From: CAYQOX01 sp964419335
Lineage (GTDB): Bacteria; Hinthialibacterota; Hinthialibacteria; Hinthialibacterales; Hinthialibacteraceae
Assembly (NCBI GenBank): GCA_964419335.1
Contig: CAYQOX010000003.1
Location: forward strand, 99,650 to 163,649
Length of the DNA: 64,000 bases
Direction: 5' to 3'
Made by a program: the position numbers and the translations under genes. How positions within the stretch are numbered: the stretch's first letter is position 1; each line of letters starts with the position of its first letter. Of the stretch, positions 9,317 through 17,737 are shown piece after piece. The notes beneath the pieces are model-generated. The model was given only the letters and a program-made list of their open reading frames with translations. It was not told the origin of the DNA and ran no database searches.

Positions 9317-9379
9317 AATCAAGTAATCCTTTAACCCATTATTCAATGGAAGAAGGAACTACAAGAAAAAAGGATTGAG

Positions 9380-10033
9380 ATGATGAAAGAAGCCGTTTTT
9401 CGTTCTCTGCCCCAATCTCCGCGACAAAAAAGCGTAAAGGTGCGATTGACCGTAGATCAAATACGGGCGATGGGATGGCGTAAAAGTATTGAAGTGATCA
9501 AAGCAATCACCCGAGGGATGATGGTCACGATGCGCCATCTTTTTCGTAAACCCGTTACCTTTAATTATCCAAACAAGAAACGTCACCAATCGGTTCGGTT
9601 TCGTGGAATACACAAACTCCAACGTCATGAAGATGGCTTAGAGCGGTGTGTTGGGTGTGGACTCTGTGGGGTAGTTTGTCCTTCGAATGCTATTTATTTG
9701 GAAGCCGAAGAAAATACCCCGGAACATCAAGTTTCTCATGGAGAACGTTATGCCAGCCATTATCAAATCGATATGCTGCGATGTATTTTCTGTGGCTTTT
9801 GTGAAGAGGCTTGTCCTGAAGATGCTGTTATTTTGGGGCCTAATTGGGAAGCCGCAAGCACCAATCGTGAAGATTTTATATATACCAAAGAGCGGCTTTT
9901 AGTCCCCTTGGAAAAGAAAGATGATTTTCGTCCCGGTATGGAATGGCCAGGGAAGACTTATAAAACCATTCCTACCTCTTCCGATCTTCCTGAATACTAT
10001 AAAAAATTACAAAAAAAGAAGAAAGTTATTTGA
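9380..10033 (+). CDS. nuoI: NADH-quinone oxidoreductase subunit I-like 2[4Fe-4S] ferredoxin
   Basis: This 217-residue protein has two classic CxxCxxCxxxCP cluster motifs, CVGCGLCGVVCP (Cys90, 93, 96, 100) and CIFCGFCEEACP (Cys135, 138, 141, 145). The intervening AIYLEAEEN and following DAVILGPNWE match NuoI of respiratory complex I, which passes electrons towards quinone. The N-terminal 80 residues are basic and amphipathic, as expected for the membrane-docking helix of NuoI. It stands alone here with its own promoter and terminator and no other nuo gene, so either the complex I genes are scattered or this subunit serves another oxidoreductase. The first of two adjacent ATG codons is taken as the start. 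Confidence 0.82.
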   Translation: MMKEAVFRSLPQSPRQKSVKVRLTVDQIRAMGWRKSIEVIKAITRGMMVTMRHLFRKPVTFNYPNKKRHQSVRFRGIHKLQRHEDGLERCVGCGLCGVVCPSNAIYLEAEENTPEHQVSHGERYASHYQIDMLRCIFCGFCEEACPEDAVILGPNWEAASTNREDFIYTKERLLVPLEKKDDFRPGMEWPGKTYKTIPTSSDLPEYYKKLQKKKKVI

Positions 10034-10060
10034 TTTAAACATACTGAAAAATTAGAACTT

Positions 10061-10102
10061 AAAAGGGGTGTGTTCCAGTGATGTGGAAACCACCCCTTTT
10101 TT
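10061..10102 (+). terminator. rho-independent terminator after the NuoI-like gene
   Basis: A long hairpin pairs AAAAGGGGTG (10061-10070) with CACCCCTTTT (10091-10100). Inner pairing TTCCA/TGGAA closes a six-base loop, with a two-by-two internal loop between the stems, and a T-run follows. It lies 28 bases after the stop codon. Confidence 0.9.
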
Positions 10103-10201
10103 ATAGGATGGATCGATGCATAGAGAAAACCCTTTGATGAACAAGATAAGCCCGGTAGAATTCATTATAGAAACTATTTACATTTAAACGGAGAAAGGTG
10201 C

Positions 10202-10837
10202 ATGAATCATTTTCGGAATGCTTTTACTTTGATCGAGTTGCTGATTGTTGTTGCGATTATTGGAATTTTAGCGGCGATTGCGGTACCCAACTTTATTAAT
10301 GCTCAAATCCGAGCGAAAGTTGCCCATGTGAAGTCTGATTTCAAGGCGATTGCTACAGCCCAAGAGATGTATTTTTTAGATCATAATTTTTATGCCCCCC
10401 CATTTAAGTTACAAGCCTTAACCTCACCGCAACCCTATATGAATTCAGTGCCCAATGATGTTTTTCCACCGGATCATGATTTAAGACATGGTGGGTATCA
10501 GGGAGAAGAATTCGCGGATGTCTCTTGGTATCGATACGTTTATGGAACGCCCTCGAATGTGAAGCCTATTGCTGGAAGTGATGGGCTTCGGGTTGCTCAT
10601 TGTGCCGATTATTATGCCTATTTTGACCCATTTTTGTTGCGGGGTCCCGCGGAATCGAAGGCCCAAGCAGAGGATTGCCCTACCCAATGGTTGGTGAAAT
10701 CCTTTGGCCCCAACGTCAACATGGATGCCTTGTGTGGGTCAAACGGGGATGATTGTACTCTCCGTTATGATCCTTCTAATGGACTCGTCAGTATCGGCGA
10801 TATTGCTGTCTTTGGTCCCGGGGGAATGACAGAGTAA
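10202..10837 (+). CDS. type IV-type prepilin / pseudopilin
   Basis: A 211-residue class III secreted protein with the short leader MNHFRNA and the methylation/assembly segment FTLIELLIVVAIIGILAAIA, including the invariant Glu5 of the mature protein. The residue before the cleavage site is Ala instead of the usual Gly. The rest is a soluble head of about 170 residues that ends in YDPSNGLVSIGDIAVFGPGG, a tail motif repeated in the second prepilin near 63.4 kb. Such proteins form type IV pili or type II secretion pseudopili. No assembly ATPase, platform or peptidase genes are near. AGAAAGG lies just upstream of ATG 10202, and a terminator follows. Confidence 0.9.
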   Translation: MNHFRNAFTLIELLIVVAIIGILAAIAVPNFINAQIRAKVAHVKSDFKAIATAQEMYFLDHNFYAPPFKLQALTSPQPYMNSVPNDVFPPDHDLRHGGYQGEEFADVSWYRYVYGTPSNVKPIAGSDGLRVAHCADYYAYFDPFLLRGPAESKAQAEDCPTQWLVKSFGPNVNMDALCGSNGDDCTLRYDPSNGLVSIGDIAVFGPGGMTE

Positions 10838-10861
10838 GAAATTTTCCATGGAAATGTGAGG

Positions 10862-10894
10862 AAGCCCATTTGAAACTACTTCAATGGGCTTTCG
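10862..10894. terminator. terminator between the prepilin and acpS
   Basis: A hairpin pairs AAGCCCATT-TGAA (10862-10874) with TTCA-ATGGGCTT (10880-10891) around a five-base loop with a single bulge. T-rich sequence follows on the plus strand. It lies between convergent genes and could act in both directions. Confidence 0.75.
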
Positions 10895-10896
10895 CT

Positions 10897-11277
10897 TTAA
10901 TCTTCTAAAATAACTTGCGCCATAGCCAAATCTCCATCGTGGCTGATGGAGACATGAGCGGTTTTTGCGCCTTTTTCTTGGAATAATTGCAGGGCTTTTT
11001 TTTCGAAATGGATTACCGGTTTTCCGGTGGTCTCGTGGGTGATGTAAATGTGAGTCCAGGAAATTCCACGTCCGGGAAAATCTCCCATGGCTTTGAGTGC
11101 GGCTTCTTTAACCGCGAAACATCCCGCTAGATATTCAGTGTTTTTCCGTCTACCTTGTGAAAATTCTATTTCGATTGGGTGAAAGACCCGTTTTGTAAAT
11201 CGTTCATGATGGCGCTCGAGGATTTCTTCGATCCGTGAGATGAGCGTTAAATCAATACCAACCCCAACGATAGCCAT
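10897..11277 (-). CDS. acpS: holo-[acyl-carrier-protein] synthase
   Basis: AcpS transfers 4'-phosphopantetheine from CoA to acyl carrier protein and so activates fatty acid synthesis. The 126-residue protein keeps the IVGVGIDLTLISRIE start with the metal-binding Asp, the GCFAVKEAALKAMG motif with Glu and Lys, and the VSISHDGDLAMA strand at the end. I prefer ATG 11277, with GGAGG ten bases upstream, over TTG 11286. Third gene of the aroA-cmk-acpS unit; it starts just outside the cmk coding end. Confidence 0.94.
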   Translation of the reverse strand: MAIVGVGIDLTLISRIEEILERHHERFTKRVFHPIEIEFSQGRRKNTEYLAGCFAVKEAALKAMGDFPGRGISWTHIYITHETTGKPVIHFEKKALQLFQEKGAKTAHVSISHDGDLAMAQVILED

Positions 11278-11279
11278 GG

Positions 11280-11960
11280 CTAACAAGCCTCCATGTGTTG
11301 TTGCACGATTTCGTAAAGCTTTTGGATTACTTCTTCTTGATTGAGGTGGGTGGCATCGATCTCCATAGCGTCGTCTGCTTTTTTTAATGCGCCTACAGGG
11401 CGTGTACGATCCCGCTCATCTCTTGCTAAAAGGTCTTGATAGGTCTCTTCCCAGGTGACCTTTTTCCCCTTCGATAAGAGTTCATCGTATCGTCGTTGTG
11501 CCCGGACTTTTTCATCGGCATTGAGGTAGATTTTAATTTCGGCGTCGGGAAAGACTACCGTAGAGATATCCCGGCCTTCCATCACGATTCCACCTTCTTG
11601 CCCCATCTCTTGCTGCATTGCAACTAAACGTTCTCGCACGCCGGGATTATCCGCGACAGAAGAGGTATTACGGCTGACATCGGGGAGACGAATATCTTCA
11701 GAAACGTCTGTGCCATCACAAAAGATGCGCAATTCTTCTCCGATTCGCTCAAAATGGAGTTGGGTATGACGTGCCAATATTGCAACTTGGTCTAAATCTT
11801 GGGGATCAATGCCTTGGTGAGTCGTTTTCAATGTGATCGCACGGTACATAGCCCCCGTATCGATGTAGACAAAGTTTAATTTTTGCGCTAATCCCCGCGC
11901 CACAGTGCTTTTGCCAACTCCGACCGGTCCATCGATCGCTATAATCGGTTTTTTTCTCAT
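11280..11960 (-). CDS. cmk: cytidylate kinase
   Basis: Cmk phosphorylates CMP and dCMP with ATP. The 226-residue protein has the Walker A loop AIDGPVGVGKSTVARGLA and the NMP-binding FVYIDTGAMYRAI segment. It also has the EGRDISTVVFPDAEIKIYL motif and the LID-region ARDERDRTRPVGAL. All are diagnostic of the bacterial long-form enzyme. It overlaps the end of aroA by four bases (ATGA), indicating translational coupling. An aroA-cmk neighbourhood is common in bacteria. Confidence 0.96.
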   Translation of the reverse strand: MRKKPIIAIDGPVGVGKSTVARGLAQKLNFVYIDTGAMYRAITLKTTHQGIDPQDLDQVAILARHTQLHFERIGEELRIFCDGTDVSEDIRLPDVSRNTSSVADNPGVRERLVAMQQEMGQEGGIVMEGRDISTVVFPDAEIKIYLNADEKVRAQRRYDELLSKGKKVTWEETYQDLLARDERDRTRPVGALKKADDAMEIDATHLNQEEVIQKLYEIVQQHMEAC

Positions 11961-13285
11961 GAGAGGATTTCCATATCGTCAAGGCCGCATTGTTGCAGAG
12001 TTTCAAAGAAGCCAGGAAAGGAAGTGGCAATAGGAGAAATCCCATGAAGGTGAGATTGTCCTTGTGCTCCCAAGGCGGCGATGGCCAAGGCCATGGCAAT
12101 GCGATGGTCTCCGTGGGATTCACATTCTGTCCCTTTTAAAGTGTGTCCTCCTTCGACTTCAAATCCATCTTCCTTTTCTTGAATTTTTACGCCCATTTTA
12201 CTCAGTTCGGTAACAATCGTGGAAATACGATCGGATTCTTTTAAGCGTAATTCTTCCGCATCTTCTACAATCGACTTCCCTTCAGCGAAAGCGGCTGCCA
12301 CCGCAAAGACGGGAAATTCATCAATCATTCGCACGATGGTTTCTCCTCCGAGGCGAACGCCTTTTAAGGAGGCATGGCGTACTCGGAGATCCGCGACCGG
12401 TTCCGTGCCAAATTGGCGTTTATTTTCCATTGTGATGTTGGCTCCCATTTCTTGTAAGACATCGAGGTAACCGGTACGGGTTGGATTGATTCCAACCGAT
12501 TCAATGAATAATTCTGAATCGGGGATGATGGTGGCAGCGGTAATAAAAAAGGCTGCCGAAGAAATATCACTGGGGATATGAATTTCCTGGGCTTGGGGTT
12601 GAAGAGAGCCTTCCATTTGGCATACGCATCCCTCAATGTCGATATCCACACTGAAGGTTTTGAGCATGCGTTCGGTATGATCGCGGGAAGGTCCGGGCTC
12701 TTCAATGCGGGTTAAGTCATTCGCAAAAAGGCCGGCTAAGAGGATGGCGGATTTAATTTGGGCACTAGCGACTGGGGTTTGATAACCAATCCCTTGTAAG
12801 GTTCCTCCTTGGACGGTTAATGGAAGCAGGGTGCCCCGTTTTCGGCCTAGAAAAGCGGCTCCCATTTGTCGTAAGGGTTCGGTCACTCGTCCCATGGGGC
12901 GTTTTCTTAGGGAGTCATCCCCGTTTAGGGTGGCGGCGAAGGATTGCCCCGCAAGTACGCCAAGAAGAAGTCGAGTACCAGTGCCTGAGTTTCCCATATC
13001 GAGGATGGTTTCGGGTTCTTGTAGGCCGTGTAATCCTCGGCCTCGAAGGCTTATTGTTTCCCCTTGGCGTTCATACTCGATCCCCATTTGTTGAAAAGCG
13101 TTCAGGGTAGCAACACAGTCTTCACTTTCCAAAAAATGATGGATGGTTGTGGTTCCTTCTGCTAATGAACCGAGGATTATCGCGCGATGGGAGATTGATT
13201 TATCCCCTGGCACTTTGATTCGACCGCGCAGGGGTCCCGTGTTGCGTATCGCACATGAATCTGCTTCTGGATTAATATTCTTCAT
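11957..13285 (-). CDS. aroA: 3-phosphoshikimate 1-carboxyvinyltransferase (EPSP synthase)
   Basis: AroA joins phosphoenolpyruvate to shikimate-3-phosphate in the pathway to chorismate and aromatic amino acids. The 442-residue protein has the substrate-binding VPGDKSISHRAIILGSLAEG segment split over residues 24-43. It also has the DMGNSGTGTRLLLGVLAG signature and the LRLKESDRISTIVTEL signature, and ends with GDHRIAMALAIAALGA. It leads a minus-strand unit with cmk and acpS. Another shikimate-pathway gene, aroB, is separate at 53 kb. Confidence 0.97.
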   Translation of the reverse strand: MKNINPEADSCAIRNTGPLRGRIKVPGDKSISHRAIILGSLAEGTTTIHHFLESEDCVATLNAFQQMGIEYERQGETISLRGRGLHGLQEPETILDMGNSGTGTRLLLGVLAGQSFAATLNGDDSLRKRPMGRVTEPLRQMGAAFLGRKRGTLLPLTVQGGTLQGIGYQTPVASAQIKSAILLAGLFANDLTRIEEPGPSRDHTERMLKTFSVDIDIEGCVCQMEGSLQPQAQEIHIPSDISSAAFFITAATIIPDSELFIESVGINPTRTGYLDVLQEMGANITMENKRQFGTEPVADLRVRHASLKGVRLGGETIVRMIDEFPVFAVAAAFAEGKSIVEDAEELRLKESDRISTIVTELSKMGVKIQEKEDGFEVEGGHTLKGTECESHGDHRIAMALAIAALGAQGQSHLHGISPIATSFPGFFETLQQCGLDDMEILS

Positions 13286-13402
13286 ACAGAATCCTTATTG
13301 GTAATAAGTATGGCTTCAATTGGCACAAGGGTAGCATGTTCATTATAAAAATCGAAGATGGAGAAAAAAAAGAAGACAATCGTATGGGAAGAAAGAGGCG
13401 AA

Positions 13403-14566
13403 TTAACGGGTTTCTTTTAAATACTCAAGTAGTCTTTTACGTCCTAGTTTATTATGTAACTTCTTAATTTCCTGATATCCTGTTCCGTAGGGGTGATCAC
13501 TGCGCGCTTCCAGTTTTTCTAAGGAGACTTCGTAGTCTTTCTCACGTAGAATTTGGGCAGCCACCCACTGGGCGAACCCCTCTTTCAGTCTAGCATTTTG
13601 GTTGGGCGGACAATTTTCGGCTTGCCAAGCGTGAGCATATTCATGCGCGGCGGTTTCGTACAGCATTTCACGGGGGAGACCATAAAGGAGATAGATTTCC
13701 GATTCTCCATTTTTACGACGATACAACCCAAGTTCATCGCCAAATAAGGGACTTTCTTCACTACCTTCTTTTTTGGCGAGATCGGCTTGTTTCGCCGAAA
13801 TTTTGTTGCGTTGTCGAATATGAAGTTTGTAAGGTGTTTCTATCTCCAAACCGATATGTTTTCTTGCAAGTCGTTCGGCATCTTCCATAATTTTTGTAAT
13901 TTCATCGGCATCGATAATGACTTTCTTATGGCATTCATTACAAATGGATCGGCCGTCGGGAAATTTCCAGTATTTTTCACCCACAGGAACTCCACAGGTA
14001 TAGCATTTATCTCGATTCTTCTTACAGTCAGCGCAATAATAGCCATCCGAGTATTTAAATTGATAGTATTTGTCGGTGATAGGTTTATTACAAGCGGAAC
14101 ATCGTTTCAATTTGGACATACATCGCCAGCATACGCCCGATTCTTTGTCAATCAAATTTGGTGGGGTGGGCATATTACAAACTTCGCACCGTGGGGCGGT
14201 ACGAAAGCATTGGGAGCAGAAGAATTCGTTTCCATCTTTTGATTTATAATAGGTTCCTTGAATTCGGTCTTTACAGATCGAGCAATATTTGGAGATGCGA
14301 ATACAGATCGAGCATAATCGTTCACCGCGGTAAGAACGTAATTGATAGGCATGATGAGGAAGGCTGCATGCATCGCAACGGGGTTTGGTACGGTCACAGT
14401 TCAAACAAACGGACAGGCTTTTGTATTGATTGCGGTAGGTTTTATACTTCCCCGTAATTTCTTTGCCGCAGAGAGAGCAACGGACGGAGCCAAGGGCGGG
14501 GAAAACATAGGCAAGCAAGCCAATTCCATATGTTCCAAATGTGGAGAGTAATTTGCGTCGTAACAT
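13403..14566 (-). CDS. secreted multi-zinc-ribbon (LIM-like) DA1-type metallopeptidase
   Basis: From ATG 14566 the protein has 387 residues: a signal peptide-like start (LLSTFGTYGIGLLAYVFPALG), a zinc-ribbon region, and a peptidase-like C-terminus. The ribbon region (about 30-212) contains twelve CxxC pairs spaced as in LIM or double-ribbon repeats. The C-terminal part has YLLYGLPREMLYETAAHEYA then HAW, giving HEYAH at His308-His312, and LKEGFAQW with Glu329. This arrangement resembles the DA1 family, known best from plants as LIM-domain ubiquitin-activated peptidases. ATG 14566 is preferred over GTG 14593 because AGGAAG lies upstream of it. With an export signal, the target is presumably extracytoplasmic. 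It is monocistronic here. Confidence 0.72.
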   Translation of the reverse strand: MLRRKLLSTFGTYGIGLLAYVFPALGSVRCSLCGKEITGKYKTYRNQYKSLSVCLNCDRTKPRCDACSLPHHAYQLRSYRGERLCSICIRISKYCSICKDRIQGTYYKSKDGNEFFCSQCFRTAPRCEVCNMPTPPNLIDKESGVCWRCMSKLKRCSACNKPITDKYYQFKYSDGYYCADCKKNRDKCYTCGVPVGEKYWKFPDGRSICNECHKKVIIDADEITKIMEDAERLARKHIGLEIETPYKLHIRQRNKISAKQADLAKKEGSEESPLFGDELGLYRRKNGESEIYLLYGLPREMLYETAAHEYAHAWQAENCPPNQNARLKEGFAQWVAAQILREKDYEVSLEKLEARSDHPYGTGYQEIKKLHNKLGRKRLLEYLKETR

Positions 14567-14660
14567 GTTTTTTTCTTCCTGAGAGTATTTCACCTTACTT
14601 TATTGTATCGGTCATTAAACTCAACGGCAATCATTGAGAGTCTATGATTCTTGTTAGTCG

Positions 14661-15791
14661 TTAGTACTGTGAATAATCATTTATTTCTGCTGGTTCGAAG
14701 GCTCCTTGTAATTGATAGAGTTCCCATTCTTCTGTGATGGTGTTTTCGATTAAGATCGAGATGGCATTGGAGCCAGCATAGTTAATGCTGGCAATCTTTC
14801 TTCCATGGGTGGTTTCGACGATATCTTTCACAAATTCACGGACATACCAGGTGACACTTTCTTTATCCTCTTTTTGGGTTACTACAACTGCATCTTGATG
14901 TCGCCCAACCACCACATTGTTACCGAAAAGTTTTGGTTTTTCTTCAAAAGAAACGATTTTTTCTAACTCAAAATTCACTTCTAATAGGAGGAGAGATTCC
15001 TCAGGTGGAATCGGAGTCGGAGTTAGTGTATGTGTTGGTGTTGGGCTTGGAGGAGGCGTGGGGGTCGCACTGGGAGTAGGAGTGGGAGACTTCGTAGGCG
15101 TAGGAGAACCTGTGGGGGGTAAATTTTCTTCGATATCCTCTAGTACAGGTTTGAGATCTACAATGTTCCATGGGGCTTCGCGATCCAGATAGAGATTATT
15201 TTCTTTGTAGGATACAGAAAAAACAACAATATTATCATCGTTTAGTTCATATTCAAATCGTGATCTGTTTTCACCAGGGAGAGGGGTGGCACTGCGGGCA
15301 GGGATACCAAGGTTGATTTTTTGACCCGTCTCAAAATGATACATCCTTAAAACCGTTTGATAGACTCGATCGCCGTCGATGTCCCGACCAGATTCTTGTT
15401 CATTATGTAGAAAAAGCATATAACGTCCATCTTCGGGGGCAATAACAGATTCTTCGACGGCATCTTCTAAGGTATCCCACAATTCTTCCTCCTCGATCTC
15501 CCAGACATAAAGACGCCGGTTTGCACTAGCATCTCGGGTATGCTCTGAGAATATGATACGCGTGTCGGTGATTACTTCGACTCGTGCATCGGTGATTTGT
15601 TCCATTTCCACTTCATAACGACGGAGTGGAGTGGGTTCAAGATCTTTATCATCGGCGTGTAGGACAGAGTTCTTATTTGGTTTAGGTGTGATATTCTGGG
15701 CTTGAAGAGTTTTTTCGCTAGGTAATAGCAGAAGAAAAGCGATGAAACATAGGAAAAAAAAACCCTTTGAACGTAAATAAATGAACAACAT
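14661..15791 (-). CDS. secreted protein with Pro/Thr linker, function unknown
   Basis: This 376-residue protein has a signal peptide (FFFLCFIAFLLLLPSE), an N-terminal acidic beta-rich domain to about residue 225, and a Pro/Thr/Ser-rich linker at about 233-268 made of PTP-type repeats. A second beta-rich domain of about 100 residues follows. The two domains have similar strand-like sequences (for instance VEVITDTRIIFSE and NNVVVGRHQDAVVVTQ) that resemble WD40/TolB-type report loops, but no family is certain. AAGGA lies about eight bases before the ATG. It is divergent from gatB and not part of an obvious operon. Confidence 0.75.
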   Translation of the reverse strand: MLFIYLRSKGFFFLCFIAFLLLLPSEKTLQAQNITPKPNKNSVLHADDKDLEPTPLRRYEVEMEQITDARVEVITDTRIIFSEHTRDASANRRLYVWEIEEEELWDTLEDAVEESVIAPEDGRYMLFLHNEQESGRDIDGDRVYQTVLRMYHFETGQKINLGIPARSATPLPGENRSRFEYELNDDNIVVFSVSYKENNLYLDREAPWNIVDLKPVLEDIEENLPPTGSPTPTKSPTPTPSATPTPPPSPTPTHTLTPTPIPPEESLLLLEVNFELEKIVSFEEKPKLFGNNVVVGRHQDAVVVTQKEDKESVTWYVREFVKDIVETTHGRKIASINYAGSNAISILIENTITEEWELYQLQGAFEPAEINDYSQY

Positions 15792-16211
15792 GATTGTTTC
15801 CTTTCGATGTTCGAATAGCCGACATAAATATATATATCGCGAATTTTTTGATTGGTCAGTAAGAAAAATAGTTTTGTATATTTTACATAAGTTAAATACG
15901 TTTCAGAGAGTCGATGAGAAGTAATAAATTTTATCCGAATAGAATCATGAACGCAATCACCCCATGGTTTTTAGAAAGTTTGGAATAGTTGAACGCCTGT
16001 CACTGCAATAGGATGCATGGGTATTGCCATTAATACTTTTCATGAATTTAGATCTTCGATTCGTTACTGAAGCGAACTTGTTTGTACGAGGCTTTGGAAA
16101 GAAATCCTTATTATGCTATAAATGTGTGAGTCCTCGCCTTTTAGCCTTCTTTTTGAATGGCTACAATAGTTTGAACATAAAAAATCCACACAAACACAAG
16201 GTGAAGATTCA
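15792..16211. other. intergenic region upstream of gatB
   Basis: About 420 bases of AT-rich DNA separate the divergent linker protein and gatB. The only gene-related signal I see is an AAGGTG Shine-Dalgarno about eight bases before ATG 16212. No RNA family, repeat or convincing small gene is visible. Confidence 0.5.
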
Positions 16212-17651
16212 ATGGAATATCAAGTCGTCGTCGGATTGGAAACCCATGTCGAATTGGCTCCAAAGTCTAAAGTGTTTTCTCCCACTAAGGCTGAATTCGG
16301 AGGGGAACCAAACACCTATGTATCCCCCATTTGTTTGGGAATGCCAGGAACCCTGCCTACGCTGAACCGGGTCGCGTTTGAGATGGCACTTAAGGTCGGT
16401 ATGGCCATGAATTGTACCATCCCTGAGGTGACCATCTTCGATCGTAAACATTATTATTATCCCGACTTGCCTAAAAATTATCAGATCTCCCAGGAATATA
16501 TGCCTTTGGCTACGGATGGGAAACTCCGCATTTATCTTGCAGATGGCCGGGAAAAAGATATTCGCATTCATAATATTCACCTGGAAGAAGATGCAGGGAA
16601 ACTCATGCATCAATTGTATAAGGGGCGTTATGTTTCTCTTGTCGATCTTAACCGCGCAGGTACCAGTCTTTTGGAAATCGTGAGCCAACCTGATATGGAA
16701 AGCCGTGAAGAAGCAGAGACATTTATGAAAACGATGCGCACTCTTTTGCGGTACCTCGAAGTTAGCGATTGTAAGATGCAAGAGGGGTCTTTGCGCTTCG
16801 AACTCAACATTTCTCTTCGTTTCCCGGGAACAGAAGAATTTGGCACCAAGGTAGAAGTGAAAAATATCGGTTCGATTAAAGCGGTTTTACGAGCATTTGA
16901 TTATGAATACAAACGCCAAGCGGATATCCTCGATGAGGGGGGCCGGGTGGTCCAAGAAACCCGCTTATGGGATGATGAAAAAGGCGAAACTCGCTCGATG
17001 AGGGTGAAAGAAACGGCGAAAGATTATCGCTATTTCCCTGAACCAGATATTCCACCGATGGTGCTTAAAGAGGATTATTTGCAGAAAATCCGGGAGTCCA
17101 TTCCTGAATTGCGGGAGGAAAAACATAAGCGTTTTATCGCGGAATTTGGTCTCCCTGATTATGACGCGGGGGTGCTGGTTGCCGATAAGGCGGTCGCCAA
17201 TTATTTTGAGGAATGTGTGAACCGCCATAATTCTCCGAAGGCCTTCAGTAATTGGATCATGGTTTATATTCTGCGTGACTTGAAGGACGAGGACAGCGAT
17301 ATCCGCGATCATCCTGTCACTACAGACCATTTAGTTGAACTGGTGCAAATGGTGGAGAAGGGGACCATTAATCAGAACATCGCCAAAAATATATTTAAGG
17401 ATATTGTCGAGACAGGGAAAATGCCTTCTGAGATTGTTAAAGAAAAAGGCTTAGAGGTGGTAAGTGATGAAAGTGCGATCGAGGGGATGGTTGATGAGGT
17501 GATCGCGGAGAATCCCGGTCCGGCAGAAGAATTTAAGAATGGCAAAGATCAAACCTTGAACTTCCTTCTAGGCATGGTGATGAAAAAGAGTAAGGGAAAA
17601 GCCAATCCGGGCACCGTACGTGAGTTGATCACGAAAAAATTACGTGGATGA
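16212..17651 (+). CDS. gatB: aspartyl/glutamyl-tRNA amidotransferase subunit B
   Basis: GatB is the kinase/transamidation subunit of GatCAB, which converts Glu-tRNA(Gln) or Asp-tRNA(Asn) to the amide form. The 479-residue protein begins VVVGLETHVELAPKSKVFSP. It has DRKHYYYPDLPKNYQISQ and LVDLNRAGTSLLEIVSQPD, then a tail domain of the YqeY type (about 330-479). Neither gatA nor gatC is adjacent. AAGGTG sits about eight bases upstream of the ATG, and a strong terminator follows. Its presence implies that the organism lacks one of the direct Gln or Asn tRNA charging routes; that is inference. Confidence 0.97.
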   Translation: MEYQVVVGLETHVELAPKSKVFSPTKAEFGGEPNTYVSPICLGMPGTLPTLNRVAFEMALKVGMAMNCTIPEVTIFDRKHYYYPDLPKNYQISQEYMPLATDGKLRIYLADGREKDIRIHNIHLEEDAGKLMHQLYKGRYVSLVDLNRAGTSLLEIVSQPDMESREEAETFMKTMRTLLRYLEVSDCKMQEGSLRFELNISLRFPGTEEFGTKVEVKNIGSIKAVLRAFDYEYKRQADILDEGGRVVQETRLWDDEKGETRSMRVKETAKDYRYFPEPDIPPMVLKEDYLQKIRESIPELREEKHKRFIAEFGLPDYDAGVLVADKAVANYFEECVNRHNSPKAFSNWIMVYILRDLKDEDSDIRDHPVTTDHLVELVQMVEKGTINQNIAKNIFKDIVETGKMPSEIVKEKGLEVVSDESAIEGMVDEVIAENPGPAEEFKNGKDQTLNFLLGMVMKKSKGKANPGTVRELITKKLRG

Positions 17652-17676
17652 TTTATTGTTGTCCTAGAGAATGACG

Positions 17677-17711
17677 AAAAAGGCTGCGTGTATACCATGC
17701 AGTCTTTTTTT
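17677..17711 (+). terminator. terminator after gatB
   Basis: AAAAAGGCTGC (17677-17687) pairs with GCAGTCTTTTT (17699-17709) with one G-U pair. An eleven-base loop and a run of seven T complete it, 25 bases after the gatB stop. The opposing sensor kinase gene ends 27 bases further on. Confidence 0.88.
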
Positions 17712-17737
17712 ATCATCTATCTTTGCGGGGAAGGATT

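Larger units (their letters stand above)
8918..9379. other. divergent intergenic region between hemA and the NuoI-type gene
   Basis: About 460 bases separate the two divergent genes. A GC-richer core at 9100-9180 sits in AT-rich flanks. Two small overlapping frames occur. One is a 57-codon open stretch at 9054-9226 with no start codon. The other is a 16-codon ATG frame at 9181-9231 preceded by GGAG at seven bases, encoding a Lys-rich peptide. A promoter for the plus-strand gene lies at 9288-9316. No riboswitch family was recognised. Confidence 0.6.

Noticed and set aside
14917..15192. Gly/Val-rich frame on the plus strand opposite the linker protein
   Set aside because: It is the complement of the Pro/Thr codon repeat, a by-product of biased composition.
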